This document shows positions 1 to 7,743 of a stretch of 64,000 nt of DNA, piece by piece. The notes below the pieces were generated by a model. The model searched no databases and was not told where the DNA came from. It was given only the letters and a program-made list of their open reading frames with translations. The position numbers and the translations under genes were made by a program. Every line of letters starts with the position of its first letter. Within the stretch, counting starts at the first letter, position 1. This stretch comes from UBA2589 sp965223235 (GTDB taxonomy: Bacteria; Gemmatimonadota; Gemmatimonadetes; Longimicrobiales; Gaopeijiaceae): NCBI GenBank assembly GCA_965223235.1, contig CBDCVV010000021.1:661316-725315 (forward strand). Direction: 5' to 3'.

Positions 1-1493
1 TCCGCCAACTCCTGCAGCGTCAGGCACAGAGGCTTCTCACAAAAGACATGCTTTCCGGCCCGTAGTGCCGAGATCACGTAACGAGCGTGGGAGTCATGCC
101 TGGTAGCGATCACGACGGCCGAGGTTCTTTCGTCGCCGATGATCTCCTCCGCGTCAGTCGTGACTTCCGCAAAGCCGTGTCGGCCGGCGTAGTGAGCGCC
201 CGTGACGCCGCCCTGGTTCGCCAGGGAGTACAGGTTCGCGCCCGCCGCCTTCATCGCAGGAATGAGGACCCGCCCTGCGTAATTGCCGCTGCCGATGAAG
301 GCCACCGCAGGAGAGGCGTTTCGATTTCCCGGATTGGACGACGGCGATGGGTTCACTCGGACCCGAGTCTCCGGGATCGTGTCGTCCGGCGCGTACTCGA
401 GAAGGATTCCGAGCGATCCTTCTTCAGACGCCAACAGGTCGTAGGCGGCGGGAGCGGAGCCGAACGCAAATCGATGGGAAATAAGGGGGGCCGGGTCTAG
501 GGCACCGGACTCCATCAGGTCGAGGACTGCCTCGAAATTCCGCTGCTCCGTCCACCGCACAAAGCCGATCGGGTAGTCCTGCCCCAACTGTTCGTAGTTT
601 GGGTCGTATCGTCCCGGACCGTACGAACAAGACACTTGGAAGGTGAGTTCTTTCTCAAAGAAGTCAGATCGACTTAGCTCCAGCCCAACGACCCCCACCA
701 GAACAATCCTCCCGCGCTTCCGACACATTTGTGCGGCTTGAGAGACGGGTGTGTTGCTCTGTGTTGCCGCCGCTAGGATCACGCCGTCCACCCCGCGCCC
801 GTTCGAAAAGGCGCTAGCAGCAGCGTACACCGCATGCTCATCCCCCGCGTGGACCGTCTCCGCGCCCATACCCCTGGCTAACGCAAGCTTTGACTCGTCG
901 AAGTCGATCCCTAGAACTCGACAGCCCTGCGCGCGCAGAAGCTGCACGGTCAATAGTCCGACGAGACCGAGTCCCGTAACTACGAAGCACTCACCTATTG
1001 TGGGTTTAGCGAGCCTCACACCCTGTAGCCCGATCGCGGCCAGTACTGTGAACGAGGCGACTTCATCGGTAACGGTGTCGGGGATCCTTGCGCATAGATT
1101 GGGCGGAACCGAAACGACCTCTGCGTGAGGACCGTTCGACGCCACGCGATCACCAGGCGTGAACCCCCGTACCCCCTCTCCCACCTCAGTCACAACGCCC
1201 GCGTTGCAGTATCCAAGCGGGATCGGCTGATCTAGCTTGCTCTGAACGGCTTGAAACGTCTCCAGCAAGCCGTCCGTCTGGATCTTCCGCAACACGTCGC
1301 GAACCTTGTCTGGTTGTTGCCGCGCCTTGCTAAGCCACCCCCCGCGACCGAACTCGACCAGCATTCGCTCCGTCCCTGAGGACAGAAGAGAACGAGACGT
1401 TGCGACGAGGAGTCGACCTGGAAGAGCCCTGGGCTGAGGTAGCTCCACGAGTGAAGTCACACCGCCTGAGAGATCTTGGATTACCTGTCGCAT
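1..1493 (-). CDS. Two-domain oxidoreductase (alcohol dehydrogenase-like + Gfo/Idh/MocA), 3' end cut by window
   Basis: The open frame runs off the left edge; 497 codons are visible, starting at an ATG at 1493. Residues about 1-370 resemble a medium-chain alcohol dehydrogenase, with GYCNAGVV (94-101), the GxxGD-type turn FTPGDRV and the nucleotide-binding motif GLGLVG (174-179). After a Ser/Pro/Asn-rich linker (about 380-395) a second Rossmann fold begins at FIGSGNYAG (399-407) and continues to the Gfo/Idh/MocA sugar-binding motif CEKP (485-488). This fused architecture is known from surface-polysaccharide clusters, where it is thought to oxidise or epimerise nucleotide sugars; the exact substrate cannot be read. 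It is the last visible gene of the glycan operon, 54 bp after the Gfo/Idh/MocA gene. No convincing ribosome-binding site precedes the ATG. The missing part is the C-terminal half of the second domain. Confidence 0.85.
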   Translation of the reverse strand, partial: MRQVIQDLSGGVTSLVELPQPRALPGRLLVATSRSLLSSGTERMLVEFGRGGWLSKARQQPDKVRDVLRKIQTDGLLETFQAVQSKLDQPIPLGYCNAGVVTEVGEGVRGFTPGDRVASNGPHAEVVSVPPNLCARIPDTVTDEVASFTVLAAIGLQGVRLAKPTIGECFVVTGLGLVGLLTVQLLRAQGCRVLGIDFDESKLALARGMGAETVHAGDEHAVYAAASAFSNGRGVDGVILAAATQSNTPVSQAAQMCRKRGRIVLVGVVGLELSRSDFFEKELTFQVSCSYGPGRYDPNYEQLGQDYPIGFVRWTEQRNFEAVLDLMESGALDPAPLISHRFAFGSAPAAYDLLASEEGSLGILLEYAPDDTIPETRVRVNPSPSSNPGNRNASPAVAFIGSGNYAGRVLIPAMKAAGANLYSLANQGGVTGAHYAGRHGFAEVTTDAEEIIGDERTSAVVIATRHDSHARYVISALRAGKHVFCEKPLCLTLQELA

Positions 1494-1547
1494 CTATTCG
1501 CCCAGAAACAGGGATTCATGGCATTGAACACCGGAGAATGGCCGGTG

Positions 1548-2678
1548 TCAGCGGGGAAGTTCGACTGTGGCATCCCGTTCAAGCGCCTCCTTGGTCGCGA
1601 GCATTAGTCGTCCCGAGTCCCACACTCGCTGGATAGCCTCATCCCGGTCGTAAGGGAGTCCGTCGACGACCGTCCGCGCGGCCAACTGGATGTTTCGAGC
1701 GTGCCCATGGTCACGTAAGCCGTTGACGTATCTCCGCTTACGCTCGACTTCCCGGACCGTCATGGTCCGATAGTCATCCATGGTGAGGAGACAGTCGCCC
1801 TTGTGAAGAGACAATCGCTCCATCACTCCCTCGAAGGTGTGTCCTTTTGCCGAAAAAGTGATCGCACCGATGGACCCCTCACCGAACACGTATGTGACCG
1901 CGATGTTGCTATCACTCTGCTCGTGCCGAGCCGGGATCACCTTGATAGGGAAGGCGTTTGGTCCCACAAGGCTAAGGGTGAAGTCGGTCCAATGGCACAG
2001 ATTGCCGAGCACTCTACCGCCCTCCTCGGGTCTGAAGTACCAGTGGTCCGGATCGATCTCATGCCCGGCCACGAACCAATTGATGACCGCGGCGCCGGGT
2101 TGCCGATCCAAGTGTCGTTCAATGATTCGGCCGAAGCGACTCCCCGGGCGATTGTACCCGAGGAATACTGGTTGATCGCTCTCTAAGAGCGCGCTCTTGA
2201 GGCGCTCCAGCTGATCCCAGCTAACCGCATGGGGCTTCTCGATGTATACCGCCTTGCCCGCCCGCAGAGCCTGAATCGCGTACTCTGCGTGGGAAGCATG
2301 GTTTGACGCGATGAAGACGAGTAACACGTCCGGGTCTTCGATCACGTCCTCCGCACGATCCGACCGCTTCGGAACCTTGTAGGTCTGAGCCAACGACACC
2401 GCCCTGTGAAGATCGGTGTCCATGCACGCCCGGATGGAGCCCGGCCAGGCCCTGTTCAGGTAATACGCGATGTTGCTGAACGCATAGTTGCCACATCCGA
2501 TGAGGCCAAACACCTGTCGCTCGTGTAACCCTCCCCGCGGAGGCGGGATCGAGTCGAAGCGACGCTTCATGTGGTACTGCCCGCGAATCTTTACTAGGGT
2601 GCGCCGCAGACCGTACATCTGAACGTACCGCAACGTCTTGCGAATCTTGAACGCTGGAGACGCGGTCGTGTAGTCCAT
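1548..2678 (-). CDS. Gfo/Idh/MocA-family sugar dehydrogenase
   Basis: A 376-residue NAD(P)-dependent oxidoreductase. The Rossmann motif GLIGCGNYA lies at residues 58-66, after an unusually long N-terminal leader of about 55 residues (the family normally begins directly with the Rossmann strand). The signature EKPH is at 147-150. The rest matches the family's C-terminal alpha/beta domain (GHEIDPDHWYF, NLCHWTDF). I chose the ATG at 2678 because it lies two bases after the stop of the upstream glycosyltransferase; an in-frame GTG at 2711 would overlap that gene by 31 bases. The pairing with the two-domain enzyme just downstream suggests they act on the same glycan precursor. Substrate unknown. 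Confidence 0.85.
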   Translation of the reverse strand: MDYTTASPAFKIRKTLRYVQMYGLRRTLVKIRGQYHMKRRFDSIPPPRGGLHERQVFGLIGCGNYAFSNIAYYLNRAWPGSIRACMDTDLHRAVSLAQTYKVPKRSDRAEDVIEDPDVLLVFIASNHASHAEYAIQALRAGKAVYIEKPHAVSWDQLERLKSALLESDQPVFLGYNRPGSRFGRIIERHLDRQPGAAVINWFVAGHEIDPDHWYFRPEEGGRVLGNLCHWTDFTLSLVGPNAFPIKVIPARHEQSDSNIAVTYVFGEGSIGAITFSAKGHTFEGVMERLSLHKGDCLLTMDDYRTMTVREVERKRRYVNGLRDHGHARNIQLAARTVVDGLPYDRDEAIQRVWDSGRLMLATKEALERDATVELPR

Positions 2679-2680
2679 GC

Positions 2681-3775
2681 TTAGACCAGCTGGGGGGATT
2701 CGGTTGCCCACACTCGGAAGAGTCGAGCATAGGTCTGCGCCATCGTCTCGGCACCAAAGTTTTCGATTGCGTGCTGACGCGGAGCTGGGGTCGGGGCGCC
2801 CTTCAGTACACGCTCCAACGCCGATACAACCTGGCCAGCGTCTGTGACGTCGACAGCCTCACCGACACCGGTCGATCCCCGAAGCAACTCGGTGTGGGGG
2901 GCAATATTCGAGAGAATCAGCGGAAGCCCACACGCCATGGCCTCCATCGCTGCGAGTGGAAGCCCCTCATGGGTCGATGGCAGCGCGAACACGTCCGCGG
3001 CCCAGTACACGCTGCGGACGTCCTCCTGGAAACCGACTAACTGTACGGAGTCCTCGCGCGCGAGCTGCTCCGCCAATGGTCCTTGGCCGGCGATGACGAG
3101 GCGCACATTCTGGCGCCGTCTATCAAGCATCTGCACCGGCGCGGCCAGGAGATGGGGGCGCTTCCGGTTATCCAGAGTGCCGGCGAACACTACGACCTCC
3201 GCAGTCTCCGTGATTCCAAGCGCGCGCCGGGCCGTACTGCGCTCTTGGGGGGTAGGAGGGCGAAACCGTTCGAGATCGACCGCATTGGAGATGACAACGG
3301 ATTTCCCGCGGAGTGGGCGAGGCAAAGAGGTATGGACATGGTCAGATACGCTGACTACGTGCCTGGCCCTGCCTAGAATCGCGAGATGGGCGATCCGCAC
3401 CGCGCACGTCCGCATCGGACCACCGAATGGAGTGAAAGCAGGCTCCTGCTTGATCATCCCTCTCAAAGGGGCAGGGCATGCAACGGAGTTGAAAAGGTCC
3501 GCACGGAGACCACACGAGAGCACCACGTCGAACGACTCGGATCGGATGCGGTCGCGCAGCCACCGCAACCTCGAACGAAGCGAACCGGGCGGGACACAGG
3601 TCAGTTCGATCCCGAGCCCCGACAGGACCTCGACCAACCCGGGATCAGAGCCACCGTCCAACGCGATCACGCAAGGGTGAACCTCGCTTCGGGGCAGGTG
3701 CGCCAAGACCGCCATCATGTTGGTGTTCGGCCCTGTCCGGACCACCCGAGACACCAGGAACGCGACACGCTTCAT
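2681..3775 (-). CDS. GT4-family glycosyltransferase
   Basis: 364 residues, beginning MKRVAFLVSRVVRTGPN, typical of retaining GT-B enzymes. The C-terminal half has the nucleotide-sugar-binding features VFAGTLDNRKRPHLL (196-210), VIAGQGPL and the E-x7-E pair in STHEGLPLAAMEAMACGLP (E270 and E278). It should transfer one sugar to a lipid-linked or surface glycan on the cytoplasmic side of the inner membrane. The ATG at 3775 overlaps the stop of the upstream polymerase gene in the pattern ATGA, so translation is probably coupled. Donor and acceptor cannot be inferred. Confidence 0.9.
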   Translation of the reverse strand: MKRVAFLVSRVVRTGPNTNMMAVLAHLPRSEVHPCVIALDGGSDPGLVEVLSGLGIELTCVPPGSLRSRLRWLRDRIRSESFDVVLSCGLRADLFNSVACPAPLRGMIKQEPAFTPFGGPMRTCAVRIAHLAILGRARHVVSVSDHVHTSLPRPLRGKSVVISNAVDLERFRPPTPQERSTARRALGITETAEVVVFAGTLDNRKRPHLLAAPVQMLDRRRQNVRLVIAGQGPLAEQLAREDSVQLVGFQEDVRSVYWAADVFALPSTHEGLPLAAMEAMACGLPLILSNIAPHTELLRGSTGVGEAVDVTDAGQVVSALERVLKGAPTPAPRQHAIENFGAETMAQTYARLFRVWATESPQLV

Positions 3776-5001
3776 GAGTAGCCCCGCAAGCGCTCCGCCC
3801 ACCCGAGGCAGGCACCGAGGAAGAACATAAGCATGGCACCGTGTTGGGCAGCGTAGAGTAGCCCCTCAATCCAATTCGAGAGGGCGAACTGAAGGTAGAG
3901 TGCCACAGCAACGAAACCGACGTAGCGGTCTGTCTTCAGAGCGCGGTAGGCACCACTCGCCAAGACGAAATGCAGGAAAATGAACGGCAGTATCCCGAAC
4001 AACCCGACACCGGTCATGAGCTCAAGCCAATCGTTGTGTGCGAATATCGGACGACCGATCCCAGCTTCGAGGAAAACCACCGTCGACCCGATGCCGTGTC
4101 CAATGAGGAAGTCGAGATCCAGCGGCAACCACTGGAAAACGAGGAGCGGATAGATCAAGTCGCGTTCCGAAAGGGCCCAGGCTTCGCCTTGGAGGAGCCC
4201 GATCCAGCGAGCGAAGATCCGATCAAACCCCAGCGCTGGGATGGCAATGGCACCCAGGACCGCGAAGAACAGGAGATCGAACTGCCATCGCCGGCCCGAT
4301 GTCCTTGACGAATCGAGAAAGGGCTGGGCTAAGATCGGTACAAGAGCGACGATCAAGGCTCCTCGACGGAACGTCATTGCGACAGCCGCGATCGCAATCC
4401 CAAAGAAAGCGGATCGCACCCAATCCGTCTTGATCAGAAACAGGAGAGGGACCGCGTACGCGACGATATAGGCCTGGACAGCCTCCCCCGAGGCAGTACC
4501 CAACGGATTGACGCCCTGCGTTACGTAGTTGTTGGCAACGACCCCGCTGGCCAACGCCATACCCATCATCACGGCGATAGCGGCGACGATCCCAACACCA
4601 ACCATCTTGGCACCACGCGGCTTCAGATGACCGGCCGCGGCGAGTCGGTGTCCCACGATCAAAGCCGACAGGACGATCACGTTGCGGAAAACGAAGTTCC
4701 CGGTGTACTCCGTTGGCCCGAGTACTCCTCCGTGGTACGCCAAGGAAACTCCAATGGCCAGCAGGATCCAAAGGACAAGCCGTCCCATTTGGCGGCCTTC
4801 CCTTCCCACGCCGCGATTCGCCAGGGCGAAGGTCGAGAACGCGAACAACGCAGCCGCCGCTACCGCGATCCCTATGAAGCCGCCAACCTGACCCGATGCC
4901 CGTACTGGCACATCCAGGGGCGTCCACAAGAAATAGGCCAACGCAAAGTTGGCAGTCATGAACGACCAAACGGCCCGGAGGGAGAACGAGCGCGTCGTCA
5001 C
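3772..5001 (-). CDS. O-antigen polymerase/ligase-type membrane protein
   Basis: About 409 residues with some ten hydrophobic segments and a large hydrophilic loop. The Wzy_C/WaaL-type signatures are FRRGALI (about 212-218) and AHNDWLELMTGVGLFG (about 321-336), the latter in the periplasmic-loop region that carries the conserved His of this superfamily. It probably polymerises or ligates undecaprenyl-linked oligosaccharide in the periplasm. The likely start is the GTG at 5001, overlapping the methyltransferase stop as GTGA, the pattern used elsewhere in this operon; a GTG at 5016 is the alternative. Sequence alone cannot distinguish polymerase from ligase, but the flippase gene in the same operon favours a Wzx/Wzy system. 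Confidence 0.8.
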   Translation of the reverse strand: MTTRSFSLRAVWSFMTANFALAYFLWTPLDVPVRASGQVGGFIGIAVAAAALFAFSTFALANRGVGREGRQMGRLVLWILLAIGVSLAYHGGVLGPTEYTGNFVFRNVIVLSALIVGHRLAAAGHLKPRGAKMVGVGIVAAIAVMMGMALASGVVANNYVTQGVNPLGTASGEAVQAYIVAYAVPLLFLIKTDWVRSAFFGIAIAAVAMTFRRGALIVALVPILAQPFLDSSRTSGRRWQFDLLFFAVLGAIAIPALGFDRIFARWIGLLQGEAWALSERDLIYPLLVFQWLPLDLDFLIGHGIGSTVVFLEAGIGRPIFAHNDWLELMTGVGLFGILPFIFLHFVLASGAYRALKTDRYVGFVAVALYLQFALSNWIEGLLYAAQHGAMLMFFLGACLGWAERLRGYS

Positions 5002-5729
5002 GTCCGACGGAACCACATCACCACGTTCTGAGCTCGGTTAGTCAGACCCAAACGATAGGCCAACGAGTCGGCGAATCGGTGGGCCGGGATCGGTAGATAC
5101 GAGCGGCGGGCGGTGCCCGGGAGTTGCCCAAATCCTCTACTTCCTTCCAACCGGAACCCGACGGCTAGAAGGAGGTCGATGATCTCTCGGTTGTACGCCT
5201 CGGTCCAAGGCCACCGTTTGCCCGTTACTCGTGCCAGGCCGCATAGCAAGCTAGCTGCGTTTTGGTGGTTATTCACGATCAGTAAGCCACCAGGCCGGAT
5301 CGTTCTCCCGAGAAACTCCGCCGCCAGTCTCCTCAAGGGTGGGTCGGCGTTCGGAAAGAAGCGGAACGAAGTCGCGATATCGTATCGATCAGGTACAAGC
5401 TGAGGATTGCTGAGGACGTCCCCGAGCACGAGAGAACTACGGTTCACCCGTGAACGAGCCTGAGAGAGCATCTCGTCCGAGATGTCCACTCCCACCGCCA
5501 CACTCGGGAGATCTTCCAGTGCGACAAGGATCCGGCCCGTTCCACACGCGAAGTCCAAGTAGGAGGTCGGCTCCGGTGCTCGCCCCACAACCTCCTTCTG
5601 TACAAGCTTCCGAAGAAGCCTTCGCTCACGCGCCCACAGGTAGCGTAAGAACCGGCTCTCGTTGAACTCCTGGTCGTAGGCCAACCCCTTTCCGGGAGCG
5701 GTATGGGACGAACTGTAGTCGGTCGTCAC
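4998..5729 (-). CDS. Class I SAM-dependent methyltransferase
   Basis: 243 residues from a GTG that overlaps the kinase stop as GTGA. Motif I is YLDFACGTGRI (57-67) and motif II/acidic loop is GVDISDEML (80-88), followed by LVLGDVL and the post-motif RPGGLLIVNN. This is a class I Rossmann methyltransferase of the Methyltransf_11/25 type. Position between a kinase and a polymerase suggests it methylates a sugar or a terminal phosphate of the surface glycan, perhaps as chain termination; that is inference. The open frame extends further upstream, but the region before 5729 lies inside the preceding gene. Confidence 0.85.
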   Translation of the reverse strand: MTTDYSSSHTAPGKGLAYDQEFNESRFLRYLWARERRLLRKLVQKEVVGRAPEPTSYLDFACGTGRILVALEDLPSVAVGVDISDEMLSQARSRVNRSSLVLGDVLSNPQLVPDRYDIATSFRFFPNADPPLRRLAAEFLGRTIRPGGLLIVNNHQNAASLLCGLARVTGKRWPWTEAYNREIIDLLLAVGFRLEGSRGFGQLPGTARRSYLPIPAHRFADSLAYRLGLTNRAQNVVMWFRRT

Positions 5730-6436
5730 GTCGTAGTGCTTCCCTGAGCTTTCATAATGCGCGCCAACCCTGCCCGCCGGATATACCATCGATAGAGCCG
5801 GCGCCAAACTGGACTTCCCGGCACCGAGCGCCAGGTAGAGAGGACCTGTCCGACACCTGATCCCCACGTAGAAACCGCGTGGGGGCTAGGAAACCGACCC
5901 GTACGATAACCCTCTTCGAGGGCAAGTAGACAGCCGTGCGAACGTTGTGTAGATACCCGACGCCTAACCAGCAAGCAGGACAGGTAAAAGTACAACAACC
6001 CCACGTCGAGCTGCTGCTCCGAAAGCACCCCTTTCTCGATGCCCGGAGCGGGATCCCAATCGAGGAACACGACTTGGCCTTCCCCATCGACGCCAACGTT
6101 GAACGGGTCTGGATCACCATGAAACAGAGCGCGACGATCCGTCGGAGTGGCATCCCAAGTACTCGCGTGAATGGTCGCAAGCGCCTCGCCGATCCGTGTC
6201 AGGAGCGAGCGATCGGTAAGTTCTCTAGTCTCAAGTTCGCCGAGCGGTCGGTAGGACTGGATCCACTCCAACTCGAAGACACGGTCAAGCTCACAGGCCG
6301 TCTCCACCCTGGGAACACGAAAGCGGCCGCTCGTGGCCCCTACTTCCATCGCAGCGCGCATGCGGGCCAACTCAGAAGCGTATGCATCGGGATCTGAGTG
6401 CCTCCGACTGACCCGCCCGCCGGGGCCCTTTTCCAC
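5726..6436 (-). CDS. APH/choline-kinase-like phosphotransferase
   Basis: 236 residues from a GTG at 6436, preceded at 9 bases by AAAGGA; a TTG at 6457 overlapping the flippase end is the alternative. The catalytic loop is HGDPDPFNVGV (106-116) with the Brenner-type HGDxxxxN, and the metal-binding LDWD (125-128). A glycine-rich N-lobe is poorly developed and the protein is shorter than typical aminoglycoside phosphotransferases (about 260-300 residues). In a glycan cluster, next to a methyltransferase, it probably phosphorylates a sugar or lipid-linked intermediate rather than an antibiotic. It is the second gene of the operon. Confidence 0.75.
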   Translation of the reverse strand: MEKGPGGRVSRRHSDPDAYASELARMRAAMEVGATSGRFRVPRVETACELDRVFELEWIQSYRPLGELETRELTDRSLLTRIGEALATIHASTWDATPTDRRALFHGDPDPFNVGVDGEGQVVFLDWDPAPGIEKGVLSEQQLDVGLLYFYLSCLLVRRRVSTQRSHGCLLALEEGYRTGRFPSPHAVSTWGSGVGQVLSTWRSVPGSPVWRRLYRWYIRRAGLARIMKAQGSTTT

Positions 6437-6449
6437 GACACCGCGTCCT

Positions 6450-7706
6450 TTATGCAACGGCCGCGCCCTCTGCGGCCCCCAGGGCCCGGAGCACTACCAC
6501 CCCTCGACCTGCGAAGCCGACCTGCATCAGTAATAGTGCGACCGCTGCGCCTCCAAGGCCGAACAGGGGGACGGTCACGAGTCCGATTGCCAATCCGGTG
6601 CCTCCGCCAACGATGGCGGCACTCGATTCTATTCGTGGGTGCCCTCCTCCTCGGATCACACCTCGGACAATCGCATTCACTCCCTCGAACACGACGACGA
6701 GCGCGAGCACCCCGATGAGTGACCGCTCGGCGGCCGGAATCGTGGGGAACAGAATCGCCATCAGAGAGGGACCAAATAAAACGGCACAAAGAACGAACAG
6801 GGCGCCTGCAGCGCCGCCCGTCAGCATCGTACGGCGCGCCCTCCATCCTTCCCACTTCGAGCCACGGATTCTAGCAAGACTTGGCGTCAGAACCGCCGTA
6901 ATCGCGTTCAGCACCGGACGAGGCAGACTAACCGCCGCGAACACCGCTCCGAAGATCGCCACATGCTCATCACCTCGAAAAAACAATAGCCACCAAAGGA
7001 TAAGCTGAGTCGCACCCGTGGTACTAAGTACTCCAAGGAGGATATGCTGCCCGAACCGCCACCACCGAGTTACCACGACCAGGTCCAGCCGGACGTGCGG
7101 TAAGCGCTCGACTTGGGGACGCGCAACGAGTACGCCAAGTAGCATACCTCCACCCAGCGCCATCAAGGACACGCTGGCGGCCAGGTCTCGAGATAACGCC
7201 GCCCACGAGAAGAGGGCGACCGCAGTGAGATTCGCGACCACCCCCAAGACGGCGAGCCTCCCCGTCTCGAGGCCGCCCAGAAGGGCGTGACGCCAAGTCT
7301 CTCGGTGGAGACACGCGAACAGCAGAAACGCCGACGCGGCGGCGAGCTGAGATGGGACAGCTAACGCATGCTCAAACGCAACTCCGAAAGCGCCCAGTCC
7401 ACCAGCGATTGCCAGCAAGAGCAGCTGAGCAGGCCTGGTGGAGGCTCGTAGCAGGTCCAGCAGGAAGACCCGGTGGGACACGCTCGCCTCGCTGTACTCT
7501 ACCACGAACGGTACTCCGATGGCTGCCCGCCACACGAGGACTGCTAGAGCCACACCGCCCCACACGAGGACGAGCCAACCGTACACCGAGTTGTCGTACA
7601 CTCGAGCCGCGATGACATGGAACACGAACGCGAGTACACTAGCCGCTCCCTGATCGAGCGTACCTAGGACGACGTCCCCTCGGAGTCTTGAGAACGAAGG
7701 CTTCAT
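6450..7706 (-). CDS. Wzx-type polysaccharide flippase
   Basis: 418 residues with about 12-14 strongly hydrophobic segments and short charged loops, matching the MOP/PST-type lipid-linked-oligosaccharide flippases that move undecaprenyl-PP-glycan across the inner membrane. The start is the ATG at 7706 (MKPSFSRLRGDVVLGTLDQG); the longer frame upstream would enter secA. It is the first gene of the leftward glycan operon, 37 bp after the secA stop, so read-through from secA is possible. A typical family feature is the cytoplasmic Arg-rich loop around RIRGSKWEGWRARR. No residue-level assignment of substrate is possible. Confidence 0.8.
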   Translation of the reverse strand: MKPSFSRLRGDVVLGTLDQGAASVLAFVFHVIAARVYDNSVYGWLVLVWGGVALAVLVWRAAIGVPFVVEYSEASVSHRVFLLDLLRASTRPAQLLLLAIAGGLGAFGVAFEHALAVPSQLAAASAFLLFACLHRETWRHALLGGLETGRLAVLGVVANLTAVALFSWAALSRDLAASVSLMALGGGMLLGVLVARPQVERLPHVRLDLVVVTRWWRFGQHILLGVLSTTGATQLILWWLLFFRGDEHVAIFGAVFAAVSLPRPVLNAITAVLTPSLARIRGSKWEGWRARRTMLTGGAAGALFVLCAVLFGPSLMAILFPTIPAAERSLIGVLALVVVFEGVNAIVRGVIRGGGHPRIESSAAIVGGGTGLAIGLVTVPLFGLGGAAVALLLMQVGFAGRGVVVLRALGAAEGAAVA

Positions 7707-7743
7707 GAGAATCGTGTAGAGCGGCGATCCGTGCTGACCCCTT

